From the NCBI GenBank assembly GCA_002733155.1, contig NVUO01000030.1, forward strand, positions 13,207 through 19,232: a stretch of DNA of 6,026 nt, written 5' to 3'. How positions within the stretch are numbered: the first letter of the stretch is position 1; every line of letters begins with the position of its first letter. Positions 1-5,894 of this stretch are shown in pieces. Source of the stretch: Sulfurimonas sp. Its GTDB lineage: Bacteria > Campylobacterota > Campylobacteria > Campylobacterales > Sulfurimonadaceae. The notes under the pieces are model-generated. The model made no database searches, was not told where the DNA came from, and saw nothing but the letters and a program-made list of their open reading frames with translations. The position numbers were made by a program, and so were the translations under genes.

Positions 1-54
1 TTTTCAATAGCCTAATGATATAGCAATACTAAGATTTTTAATAAAAGTGAAAAT

Positions 55-371
55 ATGAAAAAACAGTAAAACTAAAGACTTTTTTGTCTTTTTCTTTGTG
101 ATTTCACTTCTTTTATTTCTTGGTTTTCCTTTGCTTATGCTAACAGGCGATAAACAAGCAAAGGTGATGCCAAATGAGAATATAAATCTTCCTTTTTAGG
201 TAGATCAGGAAAAGAAGGTAGTGTTATTGTACTAATGAGATATCTCACACTGGGTATTTATATATGAAAAAACAAGAAGCACATCAAAGTTTTGAATTAA
301 AAAACATGTATTATACGCATCCATTTGATGCTAAGTCTATTATACAAGATATAAAAAAGGAATTAAAATGA
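55..371 (+). pseudogene. Decayed SCO-like (SCO1/SenC) thioredoxin-fold protein, internally deleted
   Basis: Three reading frames contribute pieces of what looks like one protein. An ATG at 55 opens MKKTVKLKTFLSFSL and stops at 100-102. The next frame continues as a hydrophobic anchor (VISLLLFLGFPLLMLTG, about 101-151), then NENINLPF, an in-frame TAG near 197-199, and VDQEKKVVLLY, ending at TAA-TGA. A third frame (231-371) gives ISHTGYLYMKK followed by YYTHPFDAKSIIQDIKKELK. The order of anchor, short linker, beta strand VVLLY and a C-terminal HxGYLY plus DIK helix matches SCO-family proteins, which are copper chaperones or thiol reductases for cytochrome oxidase assembly at the outer face of the inner membrane. 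About 100 residues that should hold CxxxC are absent, so the remnant is roughly half the usual length. The last 35 codons can also be read as a small ORF from ATG 264. Its TGA (369-371) overlaps the chemoreceptor start. The family call is inference from short matches. Confidence 0.45.
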
Positions 372-1900
372 AACTCGAAACTCTCTTTGAAAATTACAGC
401 AGTTTATCGCCTATTATAGAAAAAAACCTCTCTGAAGAGGCTAAGAATGCAGACAAGGGATTTATGTATATTTTTGTCATAAATTGGTTTGCTGTGTCAT
501 TTATAACGTCTTTGACATATGATACATATCTTTTAGGGATAGTGGGAGGAGGACTGATAAGCGGTTTGGCTTTTGTTATATATAAGTTTTTTGCCGGTAC
601 ATCTATCTCAAGAATTGCTATAGGAATGTTGATTATGGGGTTTCCTATGATTATGATACAGCAGCATTTAGGACGTATTGAAATGCATTTTCATATCTTT
701 GTCGTACTTGCGTTTATGTCTCTTTATAAGGATGTGATGCCAGTGATTGCGAGTGCTTTAACTATTGCAGTTCACCACTTATTATTTACTTATTTACAGC
801 TGAGTGATATCTCTTTTGCTGGTGTGAAAATCATTATATTTAATTATGCCTGTAGCTGGGAAATAGCATTTTTACATTCTGCATTTGTTATTGTGGAGAC
901 TGCTGTTCTTATTTACATAATTTATATGATAATCAGCCAAGATCTGCATTCAATGGAGATTGTTGAAAATGTTAATAAGATTACTGAAAATCATGACTTT
1001 ACAATAGAGCTTAAAAAACAGACGATTCAAGAAAAAGCACTTTATGCTTTTATCTCATCTTTACGAAATGTTCTTAATACCGCCAAGACATCTGCTTTGC
1101 AAACATCAAAAATTACAGAAAAAGTACATGTAGTTATGAGTTCATTGAGCCAAGGCTCCAGTAAATAACAGCTATCTATAAAGAAGATAACCCAAGACAG
1201 CAGTTTAATGCAAGAAGAACTTTATCAAACAAGCCAAGACACTACTTACGCAAAAGAGCGTATTAACGAGGCTAATATAAATCTTAAAAATATAGGATAA
1301 AAAATTACTCAGTTTACTCAAAGTATGAAAAAGACTGCAGAAATAGAAAATAATATGTCTGATAAGCTTAATGAACTCACTCAATCTGCGGTAGAGATAA
1401 AAAATATATTATCAGTTATTTCAGATATATCAGATCAAACTAATTTACTTGCCTTAAATGCAGCTATTGAAGCTGCCCGTGCAGGTAAACACGGCAGAGG
1501 ATTTGCCGTAGTTGCTGATGAAGTAAGAAAACTGGCTGAGCGTACTTAAAAATCACTTACGGAGATACACGGCACGGTAAGTATAGTTGTTCAAGCTATT
1601 AATGATACAAGCGAAAGTATGAATACAAATGCTGAAAATATTTCTCGTCTAAGTTCAGACTCTTTAGAAGTCCGTTCTAGCCTTCAAGGTACAATAGAAA
1701 GTATGGACAAGACAGCTGATATATCAGAAAGGTTTAGTAAAAATATAACAAAAACAGAGGTCCTTAATGAGACTATTCATGAGGTAGAAAGATTAACTAC
1801 AGGCTGCTTTTCAAGTATCGATGAGATTATAGAATCAATTGATAATTTAGTTGAAAATACACAAGAGCTTAATAAAGAACTCAATATTTTTAAAACTTGA
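368..1900 (+). pseudogene. Methyl-accepting chemotaxis protein with three in-frame TAA codons
   Basis: One frame runs 510 codons, broken by TAA at 1166-1168, 1298-1300 and 1547-1549 (codons 267, 311 and 394), and ends at TGA 1898-1900. Residues 1-30 look cytoplasmic. About six hydrophobic helices follow (roughly 31-50, 54-75, 81-98, 107-119, 122-142, 168-190) with His residues in HLGRIEMHFH and AVHH, and there is no large periplasmic ligand domain. The C-terminal half is a chemoreceptor signalling coiled coil; codons 354-393 carry the hairpin tip ([20 protein letters not shown], then [18 protein letters not shown]), the CheA/CheW contact region. The third TAA sits where related receptors have Gln (AERT-Q-KSL). 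No frameshift is seen. As read normally, the longest product is the 266-residue membrane part, which cannot signal to CheA. The ATGA overlap with the preceding remnant suggests former translational coupling. A recently inactivated gene is the simplest reading; stop-codon readthrough is a less likely alternative. Confidence 0.85.
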
Positions 1901-1944
1901 TGTTTAAAATTGATGGGTGTAGTTTGGACTATGTATTTATTTTG

Positions 1945-1979
1945 GCTAAAAAGAGTATTACAGACTCTCTTTAGCTTTT
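1945..1979 (+). terminator. Stem-loop terminator between convergent genes
   Basis: GCTAAAAAGAGT (1945-1956) pairs with ACTCTCTTTAGC (1964-1975) at 11 of 12 positions around a 7-nt loop, followed by TTTT. This is a plausible intrinsic terminator for the plus-strand chemoreceptor remnant. The stop codon of the minus-strand phosphomannomutase gene (1958-1960) lies in the loop. On the minus strand the stem is followed by CAAAATAAAT, which has no clear U tract, so termination in that direction is less certain. Confidence 0.6.
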
Positions 1980-3316
1980 GATATTAAATTATTGATAGAA
2001 TCCTCATATAGTTTTACTTCTGACTCTGATGTAGATTCAAATCTAGTAACTAAGACAGGTGTAGTATTACTAGCACGAACTAAACCCCAACCGTTCATAA
2101 AATTTATACGTACACCATCTACATCTATAATATTCTTAATAGTTGGAAAATCAGATGCTGGATTTTTTAATAGTTCTTTTACCTTATCTATGATTTTAAA
2201 TTTTTCAGCCTCAGTAGTAGAGACTTTAATCTCCTCAGTAGAAAAAACTTTTGGAAGATTAGCTAATTCAGCATCTAAATCTATGCCATCATTTACTAAC
2301 TCCAACATTCTAAGAGTTGCATATATAGCATCATCATAACCAAAGTATCTATGTTTAAAAAATATATGACCGCTAACTTCACAAGCAAGTTCAGCCCCAG
2401 TTTCTTTCATTTTTACTTTTAGATTAGAATGACCAGTTTTGTACATTATAGCCTTGGATCCACGACGTTCTAACTCATCATACATAACTTGTGAACATTT
2501 AACTTCACCAATTACAGTGGGTTTATCCATTTTCATAGAATATAAAAGAGCCATCATATCACCTTTTATATTGTTTTTATGAGTAAGCACAGCTATACGG
2601 TCAGCATCACCATCGTAAGCAAAGGCGATATCACCATCACTTTTTAGAAGTGCTTTAATATCTTTTAAATTAGATTCAACTGATGGGTCTGGATGATGAT
2701 TTGGAAACTCTCCATCTGGCTCAACAAAAAGACCCTTAGTTTTAAGTTTTAGGGCTGAAAATATTCTCTCAGTCACAACTCCAGCTACACCATTTCCACA
2801 GTCATATACTATTTTTGTAGGCATATTTTTTAGGTGCTGAAATTCATTTACTAAATAGTCTACATATCTAGATATTGCATCTATCTTAGTTACCTCTCTT
2901 TTTAGTTTTTGAGGGAAGTCCATAGTCTCACACTCACGTCCAAGTGCGTAAATATTTTCACTAAAAAAGGGGGTCTTATCTATAGTTATTTTAAAACCAT
3001 TATATTCACTTGGATTATGAGAACCTGTAATCATTATAGAAGCATCAGCAGTTATCCCATCAAATTCATTATAGTTACAAAAGTAATTAACTGGAGTAGG
3101 AACCATACCCATATCTAAAACTTTTTTACCGCCAGCATTTAAACCATGAACTAAGTATTCAAAAAGTATAGGTGAATGACTTCTTGCATCATAACCAACA
3201 GCTACATAGTCGCCATCTATTTTAGATGCGAGTGCATAACCTATGCGAACTACACTTTGTTCGTTTAGCTCTTTTTTGTAAATCCCTCTAATGTCGTATT
3301 CTCTGTAGATGCTCAA
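1958..3316 (-). CDS. Phosphomannomutase/phosphoglucomutase (AlgC/ManB type)
   Basis: Cytoplasmic alpha-D-phosphohexomutase, 452 residues, the usual full length. It interconverts mannose-6-P with mannose-1-P and glucose-6-P with glucose-1-P, feeding GDP-mannose and UDP-glucose for LPS, capsule or exopolysaccharide. All four family signatures are present: the N-terminal YREYDIRG; the catalytic phosphoserine loop TGSHNP (Ser99 phosphorylated); the Mg-binding loop DGDADR (235-240); the sugar-binding loop CEVSGH (312-317, EVSGH in place of the commoner GEMSGH); and the phosphate-binding loop RASNTTP (414-420). The start is TTG (3314-3316): an in-frame TAA lies directly upstream, and GAGGAG sits 6 nt before it. 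The gene stands alone and converges on the decayed chemoreceptor; the island begins behind its 5' end. The two activities cannot be separated by eye, and both manB and algC are used for this family, so no symbol is given. Confidence 0.95.
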   Translation of the reverse strand: MSIYREYDIRGIYKKELNEQSVVRIGYALASKIDGDYVAVGYDARSHSPILFEYLVHGLNAGGKKVLDMGMVPTPVNYFCNYNEFDGITADASIMITGSHNPSEYNGFKITIDKTPFFSENIYALGRECETMDFPQKLKREVTKIDAISRYVDYLVNEFQHLKNMPTKIVYDCGNGVAGVVTERIFSALKLKTKGLFVEPDGEFPNHHPDPSVESNLKDIKALLKSDGDIAFAYDGDADRIAVLTHKNNIKGDMMALLYSMKMDKPTVIGEVKCSQVMYDELERRGSKAIMYKTGHSNLKVKMKETGAELACEVSGHIFFKHRYFGYDDAIYATLRMLELVNDGIDLDAELANLPKVFSTEEIKVSTTEAEKFKIIDKVKELLKNPASDFPTIKNIIDVDGVRINFMNGWGLVRASNTTPVLVTRFESTSESEVKLYEDSINNLISKAKESL

Positions 3317-3328
3317 TTAAATCTCCTC
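3314..3328 (-). promoter_or_regulatory. Ribosome binding site deciding the TTG start of the phosphohexomutase gene
   Basis: On the minus strand GAGGAG (complement of 3323-3328) is followed by ATTTAA and then TTG (complement of 3314-3316). The codon just before TTG is TAA in the same frame, so no longer start exists. The next residues, SIYREYDIRG, are the normal N-terminus of the family, so a later start would remove conserved sequence. Confidence 0.8.
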
Positions 3329-3386
3329 AAACCTTGTCTAATTTCGCTAGCAAGGGGGTTGTTTGGCTTTTTTGTTATATAGTTGT

Positions 3387-3458
3387 AGTCCCTCATATAG
3401 TGGGACTTTGTCAAATTTATTCATATTTGAGGGACTCTCAAGGGACTAAATTTGGACT
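3387..3458 (+). repeat. GGGACT repeat cluster upstream of the integrase gene
   Basis: GGGACT occurs at 3402-3407, 3431-3436 and 3442-3447, with the variant TGGACT at 3453-3458 and an inverted copy AGTCCC at 3387-3392. The last three are spaced 11 bp apart, about one helical turn. The inverted copy and the one at 3402 can also form a 6-bp stem. Short, helically phased direct repeats just upstream of a tyrosine-recombinase start fit arm-type binding sites or an att region. No protein is known to bind here; that role is inference. Confidence 0.5.
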
Positions 3459-3487
3459 AAAAATAAATTTTATATTTAGGAAATGCA

Positions 3488-3952
3488 ATGATACAGTTAA
3501 AAACATTAAATAAAAGAACAGCAACAAGGTCGCAAGGTGTCTTTTACAAATCTATTGTAAATGATGAGAATAAAGAGGTAGATAAAGTTTATTTAATCAG
3601 ATGGATAGACAATGACGGAAGACCAAAACTTAAAACAGTTGGCAAACATTCACAAGGTGTTAGAATTGCCACTTGTATAGCACTAAGAAATAATACTATT
3701 AGTGCAGTTGTACTAGGAAGTGATGCCCCACATTTAACAAAAATTAAAAGTCAGTTAACTTTGAATAATATTGCAAAAGAGTATTTTAACTCATCAAAAG
3801 CAAAAGATATAGATAGATTAGAAAGTAGATATAACATCCATTTTGAAAATAACTTAGGAAAAAAAAGAATAGATAATATAACTCTTGAAGATTTAGAAGC
3901 CAAGCAAAAAAAATCGATATTATGTAGCAAACGCACAAGACTTTCAGCGTGA
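3488..3952 (+). pseudogene. Truncated tyrosine recombinase (phage/island integrase), N-terminal part only
   Basis: The 154-residue product begins like integrases of mobile islands. An arm-binding region (about 15-60) contains VYLIRWIDNDGRPKLKTVGKHSQGVR, and a core-binding SAM-like region (about 90-140) contains TLNNIAKEYF and the ITLEDLEAKQ helix. The whole catalytic domain with R-H-R-Y is missing. Family similarity stops around residue 142, next to an A8 run (3906-3913), and the ORF ends after an unrelated tail, SILCSKRTRLSA. Intact relatives are usually 350-420 residues, so this copy cannot recombine. TAGGAAA (3477-3483) precedes the ATG by 4 nt; an out-of-frame ATG lies at 3483. It faces away from the phosphohexomutase gene, with the GGGACT cluster between them. 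Its loss probably followed a deletion or the IS arrival just downstream; no catalytic fragment is found to the right. Confidence 0.7.
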
Positions 3953-4018
3953 AATCTGCTAAAATTTTCTTATTAATTCAACACAGGAAATTAACTCTTT
4001 TCGGCTAGATATTTACTT

Positions 4019-4059
4019 TATAAATATATGCTCGTCAAAGATATTTCCACTATAAGGGA
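4019..4059 (+). promoter_or_regulatory. Possible -10 element and ribosome binding site of the IS passenger gene
   Basis: TATAAA (4019-4024) is a plausible -10 about 40 nt before the start codon. No good -35 is seen at 16-18 bp, as is common in Campylobacterota promoters. AAGGGA (4054-4059) sits 6 nt before ATG 4066 and is a good ribosome binding site. Confidence 0.35.
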
Positions 4060-4065
4060 ATCGTT

Positions 4066-4503
4066 ATGGCAGAAACACATGTAATAAGTGCATTAGTAAG
4101 TAAAAGAAGTGAGCTTTTAGGAGAGATACAACATTACGAATCTTTAATCAAAAATTATAAACAGAATCTATCTACAATTGATAAAACAATCCATATTTTT
4201 GATGATAACTATGATTTAAGAACAATAAAATCTAAAAAGGCTCATAGAAATAGGTATTTTGAAACTGGAGAGGCTAAGGTTTTAATTTTAGATACGCTTA
4301 GAGGACTAGATGAGCCTATTAAAACAGATAATTTATCTGATATTATCGCTTCTAAAAAAGGTTTGATACTTGAGGATTATCAGCAAAAAACTTTTAACAA
4401 ATCTATCATTGGTGTTTTAGGGACTCTTGAAAAAAATAATTTAATTGAGAGAACTGGTAAAGATGGTTTGCTTATTATTTGGCAAATTAAAGCAGCCGCT
4501 TAA
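4066..4503 (+). CDS. IS1595-associated passenger protein, coiled coil plus winged-helix-like domain
   Basis: The 145-residue protein opens MAETHVISALVSKRSELLGE. This resembles hypothetical proteins (MADTHVLSALxxKRAEL type) that I recall beside ISNwi1-type IS1595 transposases. Residues 5-45 form a heptad-like helix suited to dimerisation. A short linker with Lys/Arg (KSKKAHRNR, 55-63) follows. Residues 66-141 look like a winged-helix fold: helix EAKVLILDTLRG, helix TDNLSDIIASKKG, a recognition-like helix KTFNKSIIGVLGTLEKNN and a two-strand wing ending LLIIWQI. There is no signal peptide or membrane segment. The start is supported by AAGGGA 6 nt upstream. The gene converges on the transposase, their stop codons overlapping by 2 nt, which ties it to the element. 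A DNA-binding regulator of transposition or of its promoter is plausible but unproven. Confidence 0.75.
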   Translation: MAETHVISALVSKRSELLGEIQHYESLIKNYKQNLSTIDKTIHIFDDNYDLRTIKSKKAHRNRYFETGEAKVLILDTLRGLDEPIKTDNLSDIIASKKGLILEDYQQKTFNKSIIGVLGTLEKNNLIERTGKDGLLIIWQIKAAA

Positions 4504-5516
4504 GCTCCTAAGCGTTCTGCTATACGCTTATTCCCTTGCCAATAACCACAAAACTCATTAGATACAGGAGTTGATAAACATTTAGAAAAAATATCATTAA
4601 AAATAGCACCATTACTCATTCTTCTTGTATCCTCTCTATAAGCTATCTCATTAGCATAATTTGAAAGATATAAGTTTGATATTTTATGGCATTGTCCGTA
4701 TTGCATTCTTCTAAATCTACTATTATAACTCTCACTTTGATTATTACAAGCACCATCTTTACTTTTATACTCAACACTATGGTTAACTCTTTTCATATTG
4801 TAATGAGCATGAAAATGATCATAACCAGTATGTTCATCAGCATGAATAGTTGAACCTAGCTCAACACTGTTATATATTGCATCTTTTATCTCTGATGTAT
4901 TTTCGCCTTTAGTTATAAAAGTTTTAGTTCTAACAGCACCAACAACAGCATCGCCTTCTTTAGCTCTTTGTCTAATTGATATAACAGTTCTTTTATTTGG
5001 TTTGTAAGCTTTTCTTCTATCAATTCTATCTTCGATGTTATTTGCTGGTCTAATATAATTACCTACATATACACCATCAACTTCACAAACACCATTTAGT
5101 TTTTCATCATCTTGATTTAGCATTAATGATTCTCTAATTTTATGAGATAGTACCCAAGCAGTTTTATACTGAACATCTAAGTCTCTACTAAACTGTAAAG
5201 CACTTATAGATTTAACAGCATTTGTAAAAAGAGCTATTGCTATTAAATAAACTTTTAAAGGTTTTTTATGACTTGCGAAGATAGTACCACTTGTTACACT
5301 AAAAGTATGATTACACTCTTTACATCTAAATTGCTTTCTTGTTTTTAAAAAGTAATGTTGATTTACATTTCCACACTCAGGACATACAGGTTCTCCATCT
5401 GTATCAGACCATCTTACAGCTTTGAAGTTTTCAAAGGCTTCATCATCACTCATGTTAAATAGTTTCATTAGCGATAAATCTCTTGCATTTGCTGATAATA
5501 AGAAATGTTGTGCCAT
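4500..5516 (-). CDS. IS1595-family transposase (ISNwi1-like)
   Basis: Intact 338-residue transposase that catalyses DNA cleavage and strand transfer at the element ends. Residues 1-42 (MAQHFLLSANARDLSL, then FKAVRWSDTDGEPV) match the ISNwi1-type N-terminus. A zinc ribbon follows (CPEC 45-48, CKEC 65-68), then TFSVTSGTIFASHKKP and the SRDLDVQYKTAW helix-turn-helix region (109-121). The ISXO2-like DDE/DDN nuclease core has Asp147 in EVDGVYVG, Asp227 in IHADEHTGY, and Asn259/Glu262 in NNQSES as the third acidic or amide position. AAGGA lies 7 nt upstream of the ATG, and a strong promoter lies at 5550-5579. No frameshift or lost catalytic residue is seen, so the element may still be active. The C-terminus converges on the passenger gene without room for a terminator. 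Confidence 0.93.
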   Translation of the reverse strand: MAQHFLLSANARDLSLMKLFNMSDDEAFENFKAVRWSDTDGEPVCPECGNVNQHYFLKTRKQFRCKECNHTFSVTSGTIFASHKKPLKVYLIAIALFTNAVKSISALQFSRDLDVQYKTAWVLSHKIRESLMLNQDDEKLNGVCEVDGVYVGNYIRPANNIEDRIDRRKAYKPNKRTVISIRQRAKEGDAVVGAVRTKTFITKGENTSEIKDAIYNSVELGSTIHADEHTGYDHFHAHYNMKRVNHSVEYKSKDGACNNQSESYNSRFRRMQYGQCHKISNLYLSNYANEIAYREDTRRMSNGAIFNDIFSKCLSTPVSNEFCGYWQGNKRIAERLGA

Positions 5517-5549
5517 TTTGGAATCCTTTGCGTCTTCATATATAGTGAT

Positions 5550-5579
5550 ATTATATCATAAAGCTACTCACTATGTCAA
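5550..5579 (-). promoter_or_regulatory. Sigma70-type promoter of the transposase gene
   Basis: Read on the minus strand: TTGACA (complement of 5574-5579), 18 nt, then TATAAT (complement of 5550-5555). Both hexamers are perfect consensus. Transcription would start near 5543, giving a leader of about 27 nt before the transposase ATG. A 13-bp palindrome, TGATATTATATCA (5546-5558), covers the -10. ATAGTGA (5542-5548) and its exact inverse TCACTAT (5568-5574) bracket the -10 and reach the -35. These could be repressor sites, perhaps for the passenger protein, but that is inference. Confidence 0.75.
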
Positions 5580-5586
5580 TATAAAC

Positions 5587-5600
5587 AATGATAAATCATT
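5587..5600. promoter_or_regulatory. Palindrome AATGAT-AA-ATCATT, possible operator
   Basis: Perfect 6-bp arms around 2 nt, lying between the divergent promoters of the transposase and the DUF6471 operon. The AT-rich background makes chance occurrence possible. Confidence 0.3.
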
Positions 5601-5617
5601 AAATAACAATATATATC

Positions 5618-5645
5618 TTTACTTTAAGTAAAATTTTATTATAAT
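5618..5645 (+). promoter_or_regulatory. Promoter of the DUF6471-methyltransferase operon with overlapping palindrome
   Basis: A consensus -10, TATAAT (5640-5645), is preceded at 16 nt by TTTACT (5618-5623), which matches TTGACA at four positions. The -35 lies inside the palindrome TTTACTTTAAGTAAA (5618-5632), with 7-bp perfect arms around one base. A repressor bound there would block RNA polymerase, so autoregulation by the small first gene product is a reasonable hypothesis. Transcription would begin near 5652, about 23 nt before the ATG. Confidence 0.5.
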
Positions 5646-5674
5646 GTTCTTAGATTTTTAAAAGGTACAATGTG

Positions 5675-5890
5675 ATGGATTATGCAAAAAAAGCTAAAAC
5701 AATTATAAAAACTGAACTTGCCAAAAAAGATATAGACTACCCTGAATTAGCTGATATGCTGAGAGATATTGGCGTAGAAGAGAATAGAAATAATCTATCA
5801 AATAAGATTAATAGAGGTACTTTTAGTTTTATATTTGTTCTGCAAGTATTTAAAGTATTAGATATAAATATAATAAAAGTAGAGGATTAG
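5675..5890 (+). CDS. DUF6471 domain protein, small helical putative regulator
   Basis: The 71-residue protein matches the DUF6471 pattern almost end to end: an N-terminal helix AKTIIKTELAKKDIDYPELADML, IGVEENRNNLSNKINRG at 32-48, and TFSFIFVLQVFKVLDIN. Spacing of helices and the NLSNKINRG segment resemble a Cro/XRE-type helix-turn-helix, so DNA binding is likely, though the family function is not established to my knowledge. ATG 5675 is preferred; GTG 5672, in frame just before it, is equally compatible with AAAGG at 5661-5665. The stop is 4 nt before the next start, so the two genes form an operon. Regulation of a toxic or modification gene downstream would fit its size and place. Placement beside a probable methyltransferase agrees with a defence context. 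Confidence 0.8.
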   Translation: MDYAKKAKTIIKTELAKKDIDYPELADMLRDIGVEENRNNLSNKINRGTFSFIFVLQVFKVLDINIIKVED

Positions 5891-5894
5891 TTAT

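Larger units (their letters stand above)
3969..5628. mobile_element. IS1595-family insertion sequence (ISNwi1-like), ends approximate
   Basis: The element is inferred from an intact IS1595-type transposase (4500-5516, minus) and the convergent gene at 4066-4503, whose stop codons overlap. The ends are not proven. The 9-bp word TAAAATTTT flanks this interval at 3960-3968 and 5629-5637 and could be a target duplication, since the family usually makes 8 bp. However, the word is AT-rich and the inner ends match only for CTTA, so no convincing terminal inverted repeat was found. The true left end lies between about 3905 and 4020 and the right end between about 5575 and 5640. The two flanks do not form one interrupted gene, so a deletion beside the element is likely. 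Confidence 0.55.

Noticed and set aside
74..91. AAAGAC-TTTTTT-GTCTTT hairpin followed by T-rich sequence, like a terminator
   Set aside because: It lies inside the coding part of the SCO-like remnant, and the stem is only six weak pairs. It is probably a consequence of Lys/Phe codons.
1166..1549. TAA reassigned to Gln throughout the genome
   Set aside because: The phosphohexomutase, passenger and transposase genes all end properly at TAA at expected family lengths, so TAA is a normal stop here.
1992..2339. Plus-strand open frame of 115 codons
   Set aside because: It is antisense to the phosphohexomutase gene, has no recognisable protein features, and the opposite strand has all family motifs.
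2909..3118. Plus-strand open frame of 69 codons
   Set aside because: It is a shadow of the phosphohexomutase gene, opposite its phosphoserine region.
3317..3400. tRNA gene or 3' tRNA fragment as the island attachment site
   Set aside because: No TTCAA-type T-loop with a flanking stem or acceptor-like end could be found on either strand.
3387..3458. GGGACT repeats as a CRISPR array
   Set aside because: The units are six bases long with 5-bp gaps, far below CRISPR repeat and spacer sizes, and no cas gene is present.
3751..3936. Minus-strand open frame of 61 codons
   Set aside because: It is antisense to the integrase fragment and shows no supporting signal.
5422..5631. Plus-strand open frame of 69 codons over the transposase start
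   Set aside because: It overlaps the conserved transposase N-terminus and promoter; its tail is low-complexity Asn/Tyr from AT-rich intergenic DNA.
3960..5637. TAAAATTTT at 3960-3968 and 5629-5637 as a certain target-site duplication
   Set aside because: The word is palindromic and AT-rich, is 9 bp where 8 is usual, and the adjacent ends share only CTTA. It is kept only as a guide to approximate ends.
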